Part shown: piece by piece, positions 48,870 to 60,990 of the stretch
Numbering within the stretch: position 1 is the first letter of the stretch
How the letters are laid out: each line of letters starts with the position of its first letter
DNA from: Pantoea sp. Nvir
GTDB taxonomy: Bacteria > Pseudomonadota > Gammaproteobacteria > Enterobacterales > Enterobacteriaceae
Assembly (NCBI RefSeq): GCF_009829915.1
Contig: NZ_SZZW01000007.1
Span: 1 to 64,000, forward strand
Direction of reading: 5' to 3'
Length of the DNA stretch: 64,000 nt
The notes under the pieces: model-generated
The model's database searches: none
What the model was told of the DNA's origin: nothing
Seen by the model: the letters and a program-made list of their open reading frames with translations, nothing else
Made by a program: the position numbers and the translations under genes

Positions 48870-49070
48870 TCCCGATATCTCTATAATCTTATCAAGATTA
48901 TATCTTGCTCAGTATCACTAGATAGTCAAGCGTTGCTCCTTAGGTTAAGATTATTAAAAGTAGATAAGAGTTACGTTTTACATTAGCTAGAGTGGATCGA
49001 TATTCGCAGTCATACTGTAAGTATGAAAGTCATACTTTAAATATGATGCTGTGAATCCTTTTTGTTATTT
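48870..49070 (-). pseudogene. mioC: Fossil of mioC
   Basis: Minus-strand fragments in the expected order: GFTASYLKYDF for the IGIGSREYDTF region, then TANIDPL for CGAIDKLEAEL, then EQDIIL-RL for ETLKINILDHD. Location immediately past oriC and orientation toward it match E. coli mioC. An imperfect 20-bp tandem duplication (AGTCATACT... twice, near 49008-49046) interrupts it. Only the C-terminal half can be traced. Confidence 0.5.
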
Positions 49071-49351
49071 TTCTTTATTTTTAGTTAGTTAATATACTGT
49101 ACAAATGATAACGACAGCTCTGTGCGATTGATATGATTTACCGTATGCACAAAAATTTAATTCATACCATATTTTTTCATTTCTTACTCAGAATACCACA
49201 GTTGACACCCATTAACTATTCAGCACGGGGGTTTGGGTTACTACAAGTATATTCCTTATCATGTTTAGTAGTAGATTCTTTATTGCACCCACTACTAGTT
49301 CATAGAGATCAGGAACGTCCTGACTATTTAGTTGAGCTAAATAGTTATTTA

Positions 49352-49376
49352 GTGCCTACTTAATAGAAGTAGGCAC
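49352..49376. repeat. Perfect 10-bp inverted repeat
   Basis: GTGCCTACTT / AAGTAGGCAC with 5-nt loop, next to a second hairpin CTATTTAG / CTAAATAG at 49324-49344. Confidence 0.8.
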
Positions 49377-49737
49377 AGGTTCTTGTGTAATCTGATCTTG
49401 TGAGTTAACGGCATAAATAATTAGTGAACTATCACGCTTTGCTGGGACATAGTTCTTTTAGATCCTTATTTCGTTTAAGCAAGATTTTTCGTGTTAAGCT
49501 TCCAACACCACCTACTTTTTATGTCACTGGCATCTTTCAATGACGTTTAATGTACGCTCCACTTGCTATTAGAAGGATGCGAAACAAGAATATACTTCAC
49601 CTCTATCCTAGAGACAATGTCACAAAAAACAGACCCTAGTATTTAGATGATGCGAATTTTTTAGGAGAGCTATCCTCCACCATGAGCTACATAGCCTTTA
49701 CCACGTGTTATCCCTCTTCTTTTCTAATCCAGCCCAA

Positions 49738-49769
49738 GACCGGTATACAGCCACTGCTGTATACCGGTC
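49738..49769. repeat. Perfect 14-bp inverted repeat
   Basis: GACCGGTATACAGC / GCTGTATACCGGTC with a 4-nt loop (CACT). There is no T-run on either side, so it is not a typical terminator. Confidence 0.9.
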
Positions 49770-49903
49770 AGTTATATCGTATTTTCAATAATAGAAATAG
49801 TGACATTTTGCTTGATTGTCGATAGTGATTTATTCAGCTTTCTTGTGACCTTCTTGTTAAACGAATAAGGATAAGTTCGTTTATGTATCGTTATATCATC
49901 AAG

Positions 49904-49927
49904 GGTTGAATGCTATAGCATTCAACC
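49904..49927. repeat. Perfect 24-bp palindrome
   Basis: GGTTGAATGCTA joined directly to TAGCATTCAACC. Could be a dyad protein site or a mutational product; no adjacent gene. Confidence 0.85.
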
Positions 49928-50430
49928 TAATGAATAATTTTGAAGCAATTACAGTTTTCCATATAAAAATAAAAGCTAATGTAACCCTTATAGGGAAATA
50001 GGACATCCATTGTGGTGATGGATAATAGATTGTACGAAGTTTGGATATTGCAGCAACGCTTGATTTCATCTTATAGTAAATTTTACTGACAGCTTCTTAC
50101 ACTGATATATGATACTCTAAACTCAGAAGGCATATTAATGTGCATGGTAGCCATATTAAAGATCGCACTCAGCTGTTTACAAGGAGTAAACAGCCAGTAT
50201 CGCCTCTATGCATGATAAACAATCAGAATTTGCTACTGACCCAGTCAGTCTTTTGGGTTATGAACTAATACTTCGATAACACCCGTTACCTTACATCTAT
50301 TCTGCTTATTAGTAATACTGGACCACATAGATGATTTGATTAAGAATTATAAGTGGCTGATGTGAAATACTCATAAATAATACGCGAGTGCCGCCGTCCG
50401 TAAGACGATGATGTATCCTTGTCGTTTTGT

Positions 50431-50472
50431 TAAAAACACTACCACTATATTCGATATATAGCATGATGGTAG
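50431..50472 (-). terminator. Probable terminator of aroQ-accB-accC
   Basis: On the minus strand a bulged hairpin, CTACCA...CTATA / TATAG...TGGTAG (50472-50439), is followed by TGTTTTTAAC. It lies about 45 nt past the accC stop. Confidence 0.5.
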
Positions 50473-50515
50473 AGAATCTACGGTCATAAAAATCCCACTG
50501 TTATTCATGGTACTC

Positions 50516-51865
50516 TTACTTATTATATAGTCCAAGTTTTTTCTCTAGATAATGGATATTGGTACTGCCCTGTTGAAAATGTTTATCTGACATGATCCTG
50601 ATCTGTAGATCAACGTTGGTCTTAATGCCATCGATGATTAGTTCCGCCAGCGCATTCTGCATGCGCGCGATGGCTACCTCGCGGTTTTCGCCGTAGCAAA
50701 TAAGTTTACCAATCATAGAATCGTAGTATGGCGGTACGCTGTAGCCAGCATAGATGTGAGATTCCCAACGTACGCCAAAGCCACCCGGCGCGTGAAAACG
50801 CGTAATTTTGCCTGAGCTTGGCAGGAAGGTATGCGGATCTTCGGCATTTATACGACATTCAATCGCATGGCCGCGGATCACCATGTCTTCCTCCTTGATA
50901 GCAAGAGGCTGACCTGCAGCTATACGAAGTTGTTCCTTGAGTAGATCTACACCGGTTATCATCTCAGTAACTGGATGTTCAACTTGAATACGGGTATTCA
51001 TCTCTATGAAGTAGAACTCTCCGTTTTCGTATAGAAACTCAAAAGTACCTGCGCCACGGTAGCCAATTTTGATACAGGCATTGGCACAGCATTCTCCGAT
51101 GTAACGACGTAGTTCAGGAGTAATCCCCAGGGCCGGCGCCTCCTCGACAACTTTCTGGTGACGGCGTTGCATTGAGCAATCACGTTCAGCTAAATAGATA
51201 GCCTTACCTTGACCGTCTGCCAGAATCTGAATCTCGATGTGACGTGGATTCTCGAGATATTTCTCCATGTAAACTACATCGTTGTTGAAGGCCGCTTTAG
51301 CTTCCGCTTTTGTCATGTTAATGGATTGCTCGAGAGCTTTGGCATTGCGTACAACGCGCATTCCGCGACCTCCCCCTCCTCCGGAAGCTTTGATGATAAC
51401 TGGATAACCGATTCTCTTAGCGATAGTATGGTTATACTCCATGTCGTAGCCTAGTGAACCATCAGTGCCGGGTACGGTCGGTACGCCTGCTTTTTTCATA
51501 GCAGTAATAGCGGAGACTTTGTCACCCATCAGGCGAATAGTCTCTGCTCTCGGACCGATAAAAATAAAACCGGAACGCTCAACTTGTTCAGCGAAATCAG
51601 CATTTTCAGATAGAAAACCGTAGCCAGGGTGGATAGCGACTGCAGCAGTAATCTCAGCTGCAGAGATCAGCGCTGGGATATTTAGGTAACTTTTTACTGA
51701 CTGGGCTGGGCCAATGCAAACAGTTTCATCTGCCAGAAGCACGTGTTTTAGATCACGGTCTACGGTAGAGTGCACTGCTACAGTCTTAATACCCAGTTCT
51801 TTGCAAGCACGGAGAATACGTAAAGCAATCTCCCCACGGTTAGCAATGACAATTTTATCCAGCAT
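50516..51865 (-). CDS. accC: Acetyl-CoA carboxylase, biotin carboxylase subunit
   Basis: Carboxylates biotin on AccB with ATP and bicarbonate, first step of fatty acid synthesis. 449 residues, as in E. coli. N-terminal [23 protein letters not shown]-grasp glycine-rich loop [14 protein letters not shown], catalytic [14 protein letters not shown] (Glu and Arg). 14 nt after accB. The carboxyltransferase genes accA and accD are not in this window. Confidence 0.97.
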   Translation of the reverse strand: MLDKIVIANRGEIALRILRACKELGIKTVAVHSTVDRDLKHVLLADETVCIGPAQSVKSYLNIPALISAAEITAAVAIHPGYGFLSENADFAEQVERSGFIFIGPRAETIRLMGDKVSAITAMKKAGVPTVPGTDGSLGYDMEYNHTIAKRIGYPVIIKASGGGGGRGMRVVRNAKALEQSINMTKAEAKAAFNNDVVYMEKYLENPRHIEIQILADGQGKAIYLAERDCSMQRRHQKVVEEAPALGITPELRRYIGECCANACIKIGYRGAGTFEFLYENGEFYFIEMNTRIQVEHPVTEMITGVDLLKEQLRIAAGQPLAIKEEDMVIRGHAIECRINAEDPHTFLPSSGKITRFHAPGGFGVRWESHIYAGYSVPPYYDSMIGKLICYGENREVAIARMQNALAELIIDGIKTNVDLQIRIMSDKHFQQGSTNIHYLEKKLGLYNK

Positions 51866-51879
51866 AGTTGTTCGCCTCG

Positions 51880-52302
51880 CTATTCAATGATGATCAGCGG
51901 CTCGTCAAATTCAACGGACTGGCCGTTTTCTACCAGAATAGCTTTCACGACACCAGATTGATCGGCTTCGATCTGATTCATCATTTTCATCGCTTCAACA
52001 ATGCAAAGTGTGTCGCCTGCATTAACTTTCTGTCCTATTTCAACAAAAGATTTAGCAGCCGGGCCTGGAGTACGATAGAAGGTGCCGACCATAGGCGAAC
52101 GCACAATATGGCCGCTGACATCTTCAGCAGTTTTAGTAACTTCTACCTCCGGTGCTGAAAAAGCCTGCTGCGTGACTGAACAACCTACATTAGCGAGTGC
52201 ACGACTGATACGAACGGACTCTTCTCCTTCAGAAATTTCTAACTCAGCAATGCTAGATTCTTCAACTAATTTAATAAGTTTTTTAATTTTACGCATATCC
52301 AT
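51880..52302 (-). CDS. accB: Acetyl-CoA carboxylase, biotin carboxyl carrier protein
   Basis: Carries biotin on the Lys of EAMKMMN (about residue 105). 140 residues against 156 in E. coli; the missing part is in the Ala/Pro-rich linker between the N-terminal [17 protein letters not shown] segment and the biotinyl domain ([16 protein letters not shown] onward). The biotinyl domain is complete. 21 nt after aroQ. Confidence 0.96.
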   Translation of the reverse strand: MDMRKIKKLIKLVEESSIAELEISEGEESVRISRALANVGCSVTQQAFSAPEVEVTKTAEDVSGHIVRSPMVGTFYRTPGPAAKSFVEIGQKVNAGDTLCIVEAMKMMNQIEADQSGVVKAILVENGQSVEFDEPLIIIE

Positions 52303-52323
52303 GAGTGTGGTTCCTTACTCTGT

Positions 52324-52776
52324 TTAATTAGAGTGAGAAAGACGTTTTACTGCCGTTTGTAAGGCCCATGCATAGCCGTCAGCACCCAAGCCGTAAATCA
52401 CGCCAGCAGAAATATCAGAAAAATAAGAGTAATGACGGAAAGGTTCACGAGCATAAACGTTAGAAAGATGTACTTCAATGAAAGGAATACTTACTGCCAA
52501 AAAAGCATCGCGTAATGCTATGCTGGTGTGAGTAAATGCAGCAGGATTGATGATGATGTAATCTACACTGCCTCTGGCCTCATGCACTTGATCAATAAGC
52601 TTATGTTCTACATTAGATTGCAAATGACTTAGTTTCACATCTAGCTTTTTTGCTAGTATGGTCAGATCACAAACGATCTTCTGTAAAGTAGTGTGACCAT
52701 ACTTTATCGGCTCACGTATTCCTAGCAAATTGAGGTTAGGACCATTTAAAAGCATAACGTGAAATTTATGTACCAT
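52324..52776 (-). CDS. aroQ: 3-dehydroquinate dehydratase, type II
   Basis: Third step of the shikimate pathway. 150 residues, dodecameric type II fold: [11 protein letters not shown], Arg and Tyr of REPIKYG, Asn in [10 protein letters not shown], catalytic His in EVHLSN, then [10 protein letters not shown]. The second His of the usual SNVHAREPFR is Tyr here; this is not the catalytic residue. E. coli K-12 uses type I AroD, so the gene points to a lineage such as Yersinia or Sodalis relatives, where aroQ-accBC is the normal arrangement. Confidence 0.95.
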   Translation of the reverse strand: MVHKFHVMLLNGPNLNLLGIREPIKYGHTTLQKIVCDLTILAKKLDVKLSHLQSNVEHKLIDQVHEARGSVDYIIINPAAFTHTSIALRDAFLAVSIPFIEVHLSNVYAREPFRHYSYFSDISAGVIYGLGADGYAWALQTAVKRLSHSN

Positions 52777-54079
52777 TGTGTTGACATCCTACCGTAGTTA
52801 TTGAGGGATCAAGAAAAATAACTTTCTACATTCCGTTTGTCATCCATCGTAAAGTACAATAAGACCAGGACTTATATCAATTTTAGAACAAGATAGATAC
52901 CAGCAGATATCGGTTTTTTCTACAAAATAGATTAGGTGTTTTCTAACACATATTGTCCTACTAAAAATTTCTGTAAACATATAATTTAATGAGATAGAAA
53001 GTGATGGAACTTTTTTAATCCTACCCCTACAACGGTAGGGCATAAATCCGAATTAGGTCGAAAGCATTTTCTCAACTTAGAGATAGTAAGTGAGCGGATA
53101 ATAGCTGCCAGTGTCAGCAAAATTACTTAAGTTAAGATAACTAGTTTGAGATATAGCTGCCTGTCGCCTAGCTAGCCACATAGCAAGTACATGTTGTAGC
53201 CCAGCTTGTAGATGTTAAATACAGTAGTATTAGCAAATGTAGAGAGTCAGATACAGAGGTATAGGCTGGATAAGAACCAGTATAATTTTAGTAAAACTGT
53301 ACCTAACAATAGCGTTGGTTTTAGTTTTATTTTGCCTGTAAAGTACCCGATTTTCTATACTAGTTTAGTGCTCCATTATCCTAACTCATTTCTATAAAAT
53401 CAGGTAACCTTACGTAAATAAGAAGGTGGTTAAGGTCTAGTGCGGCCTTTAATCAGTTATTCTAACTTACTTTAATGTCAGTAATATCCAAGAGTTTATT
53501 TTGTAAATCGAGCGAATCGAGCAAAAAAAGAAGATTTTTATTTAAATGTCCTTAAGCGAGTTTATAATCTTGTCCTATTAGGACCTTTGTCCCATACGCT
53601 ACGGACATTTGGTTCTCTTATAACTTGATCAGATGAAATAAATCATGTTAAGTAACATATATGTTGGTTAATTATTGCATCAATTTTTGATTCAATCAAT
53701 CAATCTCTTTCTTGGTGTCGTGCTCAACATCCATAAATTTACGAAGTCACTTCCTTTGTTCAGAGTTTGATAGGGAAGCATGTGAATCAATCTAGAACTA
53801 TGTTCTCAATATAGCAGGATCAGAGATGCATATTAAGGATGCATATTAAGTCAAATTATAAATTCTGAGAAATTTAGGTGAGCGAAGTAATTCCTTTTTT
53901 AGCAAAAGGGTTAAAGGTGAATCGCAGGGACGAAATCACTATAAACTGGTGGTAAAAACATTAAATTTTGTATAGAAAAGTCGTAGTAAAATACACTAAA
54001 TCAACAATCAAAACTAAATAATATCGCCGTTACGCATTGATTAGTTTCTCGTTAATGACCACATAAAAATCCAAATTAG
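52777..54079. other. Eroded DNA upstream of mreB
   Basis: About 1.3 kb without a recognisable gene. E. coli has acuI and csrD between aroQ's location and mreB, but I could not align either. A perfect tandem 13-bp duplication lies at 53825-53850. Confidence 0.45.
53825..53850. repeat. Tandem 13-bp duplication
   Basis: GATGCATATTAAG twice head to tail with no mismatch, in noncoding DNA. Confidence 0.85.
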
Positions 54080-54108
54080 TCTATTTTTCACCAAAATAGA
54101 TTTTTTTT
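54080..54108 (+). terminator. A/T-only terminator-like hairpin before mreB
   Basis: TCTATTTT (54080-54087) pairs with AAAATAGA (54093-54100), followed by eight T (54101-54108), about 85 nt before mreB. The stem is weak but the T-run is perfect; it may end transcripts from a lost upstream gene such as csrD. Confidence 0.4.
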
Positions 54109-54144
54109 GCGCCTTGTAGCAACTTTGTATGGTTGATAAAGTAG

Positions 54145-55236
<1,092 letters not shown>

Positions 55237-55386
55237 TTGGCTGTAATTAACTGTTACATAAGTAGACTTATGTAGGGAGTAGTTTAGGAAACTTTCACTG
55301 CAAGTGGTGGCTCAAGAGTGTCCATCCCATGGAAATACAACTGTAGAGGGATTTCCTTACCTGTTGCAGAGGAAAATGTAGAATAT

Positions 55387-56310
55387 ATGAAGCCGATTTT
55401 CAACAGGGGACAGTCCCTGCAGTTGCGCTTGTTTTTAGCTGTGTTAGTAGCAATAGCGATTATTATTGCAGATAGTAGGTTGGGATCATTTACCCAAATT
55501 CGTAAATATCTAGATACATCAGTTAGTCCTTTTTATTTCTTAGTCAATAGTCCGCTACGACTTCTTGATGATATCTCTGGTTCTTTGGCATCGCGCCAAC
55601 AGCTTGAACGAGAAAATAAAGCCCTACAACATGAGCTTTTTCTGAAAAATAGTGACTTACTGATGCTGGGGCAATATAAGAAGGAGAATACCCATCTACG
55701 AGAATTGCTAGGTTCACCGTTACGTCAAGATGAATATAAAATGGTGACACAAGTGATCTCCACCGGAACCGATCCATATACCGATCAAGTAGTGATAGAT
55801 AAAGGCAGCATTAACAGCGTTTATGAAGGTCAGCCGGTTATTAGTGATAAAGGAGTAGTCGGTCAGGTGATAGCAGTAAGTCAGTTGACTAGTCGAGTTT
55901 TGCTAATTTGTGACGTATCACATGCGTTGCCAGTTCAGGTTCTGCGCAATGATGTTCGCGTTATAGCGTCGGGTAATAGCTGTACTGAGGATCTACAGTT
56001 GGAGCATGTGCTGGGCAATATTGATATTCGCGTCGGTGATATTCTGGTAACTTCTGGCCTAGGTGGTCGCTTCCCAGAGGGTTATCCAGTTGCGGTAGTA
56101 TCTTCTGTTAAGGTGGATAGACAGCGCGCTTATACCGTAATTCAGGCACATCCAACCGCCAATTTACAGCGTTTACGCTACCTTTTACTACTGTGGAAGG
56201 TGGATAAAAACCGTAATACGCCGATGAAGCCGCATGAAGTGCATCATATAGCTAATGAACGTTTGATAAATATCACACCGCAAGTGTGCTTGCGTGAAGG
56301 CCATCCTTGA
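55387..56310 (+). CDS. mreC: Rod shape-determining protein MreC
   Basis: Bitopic periplasmic protein linking MreB with PBP2. The start is the ATG giving [20 protein letters not shown], matching E. coli; the frame extends upstream to 55318 without support. 307 residues against 367 in E. coli. One membrane helix (about 12-32), coiled coil (REN to [15 protein letters not shown]) and the beta domains up to [10 protein letters not shown] are present. The proline- and alanine-rich C-terminal tail of E. coli is absent. Confidence 0.95.
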   Translation: MKPIFNRGQSLQLRLFLAVLVAIAIIIADSRLGSFTQIRKYLDTSVSPFYFLVNSPLRLLDDISGSLASRQQLERENKALQHELFLKNSDLLMLGQYKKENTHLRELLGSPLRQDEYKMVTQVISTGTDPYTDQVVIDKGSINSVYEGQPVISDKGVVGQVIAVSQLTSRVLLICDVSHALPVQVLRNDVRVIASGNSCTEDLQLEHVLGNIDIRVGDILVTSGLGGRFPEGYPVAVVSSVKVDRQRAYTVIQAHPTANLQRLRYLLLLWKVDKNRNTPMKPHEVHHIANERLINITPQVCLREGHP

Positions 56311-56795
56311 GTCGATATCGCAGCCAAGGTCGTTGGGTTATTTGGCTGACTTTTCTTGTTGCCCTCGTATTACAGATTATTCCATGGCCTGAACAAATTT
56401 TGATTTTTCGACCATCATGGATCCTACTTGTTTTGATCTATTGGGTATTAGCACTGCCGCACCAAATTAGTGTTGGTACCGGTTTTATATTAGGTACCAT
56501 GATGGACCTAATAGCAGGATCTACTCTTGGGGTACGTGCTTTATCGCTAAGCATCATTGCCTATTTAGTTACCTTCAAATTTCAGATTTTCCGCAACTTG
56601 GCGTTATGGCAGCAGGCGTTAATAGTGATGGTACTATCACTAATAATGCATGTAATTATATTATCGGTAGAATTTTTAATAACTAACGCCTCATTTCGTA
56701 TAGAAATTTTCTGGTGCAGCGTTATCGATGGGATTCTTTGGCCTTGGCTATTTTTACTTATGAGAAAGATTAGGCGTCATTTCGCCATTCAGTAA
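56307..56795 (+). CDS. mreD: Rod shape-determining protein MreD
   Basis: Polytopic inner-membrane partner of MreC. It starts at TTG overlapping the mreC stop (TTGA), giving [22 protein letters not shown] after the initiator; 162 residues as in E. coli (which uses GTG). Several hydrophobic helices, PWPEQ and [13 protein letters not shown] segments and the C-terminal [13 protein letters not shown] conserved. The overlap indicates translational coupling. Confidence 0.94.
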   Translation: MSRYRSQGRWVIWLTFLVALVLQIIPWPEQILIFRPSWILLVLIYWVLALPHQISVGTGFILGTMMDLIAGSTLGVRALSLSIIAYLVTFKFQIFRNLALWQQALIVMVLSLIMHVIILSVEFLITNASFRIEIFWCSVIDGILWPWLFLLMRKIRRHFAIQ

Positions 56796-56803
56796 GGAAT
56801 ATT

Positions 56804-57105
56804 ATGTTATTCCGTTATTTAAATTCTGGTCCACCGCGTATGTGCTTTTTGATCACGAGCGATTGCTCACCTGTTTAGTATAGATGTATATGACGTTTCT
56901 GCTGTTAGGCATGATAGATATGGCTGATTATATCGCTATCGGTAAGCTCATTAACAATGCCGGGGCATATAGAATTTAGAGCATAGGTGGAATCTTTGTC
57001 TGTAAAATTACTAGAAGCTATGACGTGGTTGTCGAATTGCCGTTGGTTGAAACAAAAGAGTAAGTTATTCAGCCATTTTCAGTCACTGCGTGCCGTAAAG
57101 GGGAT
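56804..57105 (+). pseudogene. yhdE: Dead maf/yhdE with internal deletion
   Basis: N-terminal fossil LFRYLNSGPPRMCFLI equals SLYLASGSPRRQELLA. After a large internal deletion (about 95 codons), VYDVSAV and ADYIAIGKLINNAGAYRI, then SIGGIFVCKITRSYDVVVELPLVET match the C-terminal part ([23 protein letters not shown]). Stops and frameshifts are present. The location between mreD and rng is the enterobacterial one. The living protein is a nucleotide pyrophosphatase of the Maf family. Confidence 0.85.
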
Positions 57106-57108
57106 AAC

Positions 57109-58578
57109 ATGACGGCTGAATTGCTGGTCAACGTTACTTTTTCCGAGATGCGAGTTGCCTATATTAACGGCGGCATTTTGCAGGAGATACATATTGAGCG
57201 CGCGGCGCAGCGCGGTACAGTCGGCAATATCTATAAAGGCCGCGTCAGCAGAGTATTGCCTGGCATGCAGGCAGCATTTATAGATATCGGTCTGGAAAAA
57301 GCTGCTTTTTTGCATGCTTCGGATATTACGCCACATACAAAATGTTTCACAGATTATGAGAAAAAAAACTTTCTTGTACGGGATATCGTCGATCTGGTAC
57401 GTCAAGGTCAGGACCTGATGGTACAGGTAGTGAAAGATCCGCTTGGGAATAAGGGCGCGCGCCTTACTACCGATATCACGCTGCCGTCGCGTTATTTGGT
57501 TTTTATACCTGGTGCTTCTCACATTGGCATTTCTCAACGTATTGAGAGCGAAAGCGAGCGTGAGCGCTTGAAAGCGGAAGTAGCTGACTATTGCGACGAT
57601 ATCGGGTGTTTCATTATTCGTACCGCGGCGGAAGGCGTCGACGAAAAGGAACTGGCGCAGGATGCCATATTTTTGAAACGGCTTTGGATGAAGGTTACCG
57701 AGCGTAAAAAACGTAACCAAACTTGTTGTTTACTGTACGGCGAACTTGCATTGGAACAACGTATCCTACGAGATTTCGCAGGTGCGGCGTTGGACCGTAT
57801 TCGCGTTGATTCTCGATTAACCTACGAACTGTTGTTGGAGTTTACGCACGAGTATATCCCGGAAATGGTCAATAAGCTGGAGCTGTACTCCGGGAAACAG
57901 CCGATTTTTGACTTCTACGATATTGAGAATGAGATCCAACGTTCACTGGATCGTAAGGTTGCATTAAAATCAGGAGGATATCTGATCATCGATCAAACGG
58001 AAGCAATGACCACTATCGACATTAATACGGGAGCATTTGTCGGGTACCGCAATCTTGATGAAACTATCTTTAACACCAATATTGAAGCAACGCAGGCGAT
58101 TGCAAGACAGCTACGGTTACGCAATCTTGGTGGGATTATTATCATCGATTTTATCGATATGCGTAATGATGATCACCGTCGTCGCGTACTGCATTCTTTG
58201 GAGATGGTACTGAGCAAAGATCGCGCCAAGACCGGAATCAACGGCTTTTCGGCATTGGGATTGGTGGAGATGACACGCAAACGCACTCGCGAAAGTATTG
58301 AGCACATATTGTGTGAACATTGCCCAATTTGTAAAGGACGTGGCATGCTAAAAACCGTAGAGACTGTATGTTATGAAATTATGCGTGAAATCTTGAGAAT
58401 TCATCATTCCTATGATTGCGATCGTTTTTTGATTTATGTCTCTCCAGAGGTTGGCAAGGCGCTGAAAAATAATGAATTGTATGCTCTAGCAGAGGTAGAA
58501 ATTTTCATCGGCAAACAAGTCAAGTTACATATCGAACCGTTCTATATTCAAGAACAATTCGATATTGTAATAATATGA
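57109..58578 (+). CDS. rng: Ribonuclease G
   Basis: Endoribonuclease that matures the 5' end of 16S rRNA and degrades some mRNAs. 489 residues, as in E. coli. S1 domain with NIYKGRVSRVLPGMQAAFIDIG; catalytic metal-binding aspartates in TIDINTGAFVG and IIIDFIDM; zinc-link cysteines CEHCPICKGRG. With rnpA it gives the window two RNA-processing enzymes. Starts 3 nt after the yhdE fossil. Confidence 0.96.
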   Translation: MTAELLVNVTFSEMRVAYINGGILQEIHIERAAQRGTVGNIYKGRVSRVLPGMQAAFIDIGLEKAAFLHASDITPHTKCFTDYEKKNFLVRDIVDLVRQGQDLMVQVVKDPLGNKGARLTTDITLPSRYLVFIPGASHIGISQRIESESERERLKAEVADYCDDIGCFIIRTAAEGVDEKELAQDAIFLKRLWMKVTERKKRNQTCCLLYGELALEQRILRDFAGAALDRIRVDSRLTYELLLEFTHEYIPEMVNKLELYSGKQPIFDFYDIENEIQRSLDRKVALKSGGYLIIDQTEAMTTIDINTGAFVGYRNLDETIFNTNIEATQAIARQLRLRNLGGIIIIDFIDMRNDDHRRRVLHSLEMVLSKDRAKTGINGFSALGLVEMTRKRTRESIEHILCEHCPICKGRGMLKTVETVCYEIMREILRIHHSYDCDRFLIYVSPEVGKALKNNELYALAEVEIFIGKQVKLHIEPFYIQEQFDIVII

Positions 58579-58922
58579 AATTATTTGCTTTTTGGCAGTT
58601 TAAAAAAACAAACATGCTTATAATAATGGCAATGATTGAAACACAGCTTCATACTCACAATAACTTTCTGTTAGATAATAGTTTAGTCAGATATATCCAT
58701 TTTTTCTATTGTGGAATAAAATCTCCTTAGAGGCTAGTTATGATGAGCTCTAAATAAAGTAGATACTGTACAAGTAGTGCAAAGAAGAGAAGATATGAAT
58801 TGGCAACCTTTAGGGCATTACAGCAGGTTAGTGAAATCTAACTACATCATCGCATAGGGCTCATAAGTTCTGTCGCCTGATGAGTGTAAGACTTTATCCG
58901 AGTATAAAATGAGCGAGAAAAC
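58579..58922. other. Intergenic where yhdP is lost
   Basis: 344 nt separate rng from tldD; E. coli has the very large yhdP here. A short plus-strand frame near 58795-58857 (MNWQPLGHYSRLVKSNYIIA) ends in a stop before tldD and has no assignable origin. No promoter identified with confidence. Confidence 0.4.
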
Positions 58923-60368
58923 ATGACTTTGAACCTGGTAAGGGAGCAGTTACTAACTGCTAACAATATCAATCAGCAGGACCTATTTTCCGTATTAGAG
59001 AAACTCTCAGAACGTTGTCTAGATTATGCTGATCTCTATTTCCAGTCTAGCTTCCATGAATCCTGGGTACTGGAAGATAAAATTATCAAAGATGGTTCTT
59101 GGAATATAGATCAGGGCGTTGGTGTACGCGCTATTAGCGGTGAGAAAACAGGATTCGCCTACGCCGATCAAATTACTTTGCATGCGTTACGCCAGTCGGC
59201 AGAAGCAGCGCGCAGCATTGTAAAAAAACAAGGGAATGGTAAGGTACATACCCTTTCAGAGGTGATGCATCGTGCGCTCTATCAACCAGTAAATCCGCTC
59301 GATAGCATGACACATGAAAACAAAATCTCTCTACTGCATCGCGTAGATAAAGTGGCGCGCAGAGCAGATTCACGCGTACAAGAGGTTAACGCAAGCCTGA
59401 GTGGCGCCTATGAGCAAGTACTGATTGCAGCTACTGACGGTACATTGGCTGCAGATGTTCGTCCGCTAGTACGTTTCTCCATTAGTGTACTGGTAGAGGA
59501 TCAAGGCAAACGCGAGCGTGGCACTTGTGGCGGCGGTGCTCGCGTGGGATATGAGTTTTTCTTCGCCGATGAAAACGGCGAAGTACGCGCTGATGCTTGG
59601 GCAAAAGAAGCGGTCCGTATGGCATTAGTCAATCTTTCTGCGGTCGCTGCACCAGCGGGTACCTTACCGGTGGTGCTTGGTGCAGGTTGGCCTGGGGTAC
59701 TGCTGCATGAAGCGGTCGGTCATGGCCTAGAAGGTGATTTTAATCGTCGGAAGACCTCAGTCTTCAGCGGTAAAATAGGCCAACTAGTGGCTTCAGAATT
59801 GTGTACCGTGGTGGATGATGGCACGCTAGAAGGATTACGTGGTTCACTTGCAGTTGATGATGAAGGCACACCAGGCCAATGTAATGTTTTGATAAAAAGT
59901 GGCGTATTGAAAGGTTATATGCAGGACAAGCTCAACTCACGCTTGATGGGCTTACTGCCGACGGGCAACGGCCGGCGTGAATCTTATGCGCATCTACCGA
60001 TGCCGCGTATGACCAATACTTATATGTTAGCGGGTAAGTCGATGCCGCAGGAAATTGTTGAAAGCGTCGATTATGGACTCTATGCTCCAAATTTCGGCAG
60101 TGGTCAGGTAGATATTACCTCTGGTAAGTTTGTCTTTTCTACTTCGGAAGCCTATTTCATTGAAAAGGGTAAAGTGACTAAGCCGGTGAAAGGTGCCACT
60201 CTGATAGGTTCTGGTATTGAGGCGATGCAACAAATCTCTATGGTTGGTAACGATCTATCTTTGGATAAAGGCGTTGGCATCTGTGGTAAAGAAGGACAGA
60301 ATGTGCCTGTCGGTGTGGGCCAGCCTACTTTGAGACTAGATAAACTCACTATAGGGGGTACTGCTTAA
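58923..60368 (+). CDS. tldD: Metalloprotease TldD
   Basis: TldD and TldE (PmbA) form a zinc protease that processes small peptides such as microcin B17 precursor and CcdA. 481 residues, equal to E. coli. The zinc-binding [15 protein letters not shown] motif is intact, as are [18 protein letters not shown] and the C-terminal [19 protein letters not shown]. The partner tldE is not in this window. Why an endosymbiont keeps it is unclear. Confidence 0.95.
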   Translation: MTLNLVREQLLTANNINQQDLFSVLEKLSERCLDYADLYFQSSFHESWVLEDKIIKDGSWNIDQGVGVRAISGEKTGFAYADQITLHALRQSAEAARSIVKKQGNGKVHTLSEVMHRALYQPVNPLDSMTHENKISLLHRVDKVARRADSRVQEVNASLSGAYEQVLIAATDGTLAADVRPLVRFSISVLVEDQGKRERGTCGGGARVGYEFFFADENGEVRADAWAKEAVRMALVNLSAVAAPAGTLPVVLGAGWPGVLLHEAVGHGLEGDFNRRKTSVFSGKIGQLVASELCTVVDDGTLEGLRGSLAVDDEGTPGQCNVLIKSGVLKGYMQDKLNSRLMGLLPTGNGRRESYAHLPMPRMTNTYMLAGKSMPQEIVESVDYGLYAPNFGSGQVDITSGKFVFSTSEAYFIEKGKVTKPVKGATLIGSGIEAMQQISMVGNDLSLDKGVGICGKEGQNVPVGVGQPTLRLDKLTIGGTA

Positions 60369-60454
60369 TAGAAATTTCCATTATTTAGGTAAGGGGTATA
60401 CTAAAGAACAAAAATGTCTAGTGTAGGACACCTTAGGCTTTGCGTATTTTGGTC

Positions 60455-60705
60455 AATCTTTCTTACCTGCATTAGACGTTTTATTAAATGGTAGTTTATT
60501 TTTACAACGCGAAAAAAGCATTGATCTCTCCTACTTTAGTTAGGACAAGGCCGAGTAAGCTGCGATTGATTAAGTAATTTTAAACTCAATCTTATCTTCT
60601 ATTTCCCTAACTGTTCACTGATAAAGACGAAGCTATCGCGTGTGGTAGCAACAAAAAAACCTAATTCAACCACTTTGTTAAAATACCACACCTCTTAGTG
60701 TTTTA
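60455..60705 (-). pseudogene. aaeR: Dead aaeR (LysR regulator), N-terminal part
   Basis: Minus-strand fossils between tldD and aaeX: FNKVVELGFFVATTRDS equals VFAKVVEFGSFTAAARQL, then FISEQLGK*KIRLSLKLLNQS equals SISQTVSKLEDELQVKLLNRS, then YHLIKRLMQ equals YYQGCRRML. Stops interrupt the frame and the effector-binding domain is gone. Position and divergent orientation match E. coli aaeR, the activator of aaeXAB. Confidence 0.8.
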
Positions 60706-60990
60706 TTATGTACTCTAGCTACTAATTGATTCAGTGTACATTTTTTACTAAAAAATTTAGTCATGAGAGTTACTATACAGGTATTAAGTATTTCTCAGTG
60801 ATTCTCTTTTGAGAGAATGTTTCCAAGCTCTTAAGGTGAAAGCGCCGTTGCTGCTTAATGAAGCACTATTATTTAGCCAGTATGCATTCGAATATTACCT
60901 TCCAATATTTATTGGGCATCATCAACCTGATACAGAGTACGTCCGGGCAAATTAAGCATCATCTCAGCAAAGCCAAATTAAGGATTCATA

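Larger units (their letters stand above)
49071..50438. other. Eroded DNA between mioC fossil and accC
   Basis: About 1.4 kb without a gene; it must contain the junction between the oriC neighbourhood and the accBC neighbourhood, which are separate in E. coli. It is rich in perfect inverted repeats: 49324-49344 (8 bp), 49352-49376 (10 bp), 49738-49769 (14 bp), 49904-49927 (24-bp palindrome), 50172-50194 (9 bp). Confidence 0.5.

Noticed and set aside
57079-57720. 213-codon minus-strand frame opposite rng
   Set aside because: Fully antisense to a conserved gene; a shadow frame produced by rng codon structure.
60421-60436. TAGGACACCTTA shared with the hairpin at 4555-4591
   Set aside because: Only 12 nt, without the second arm; likely chance.
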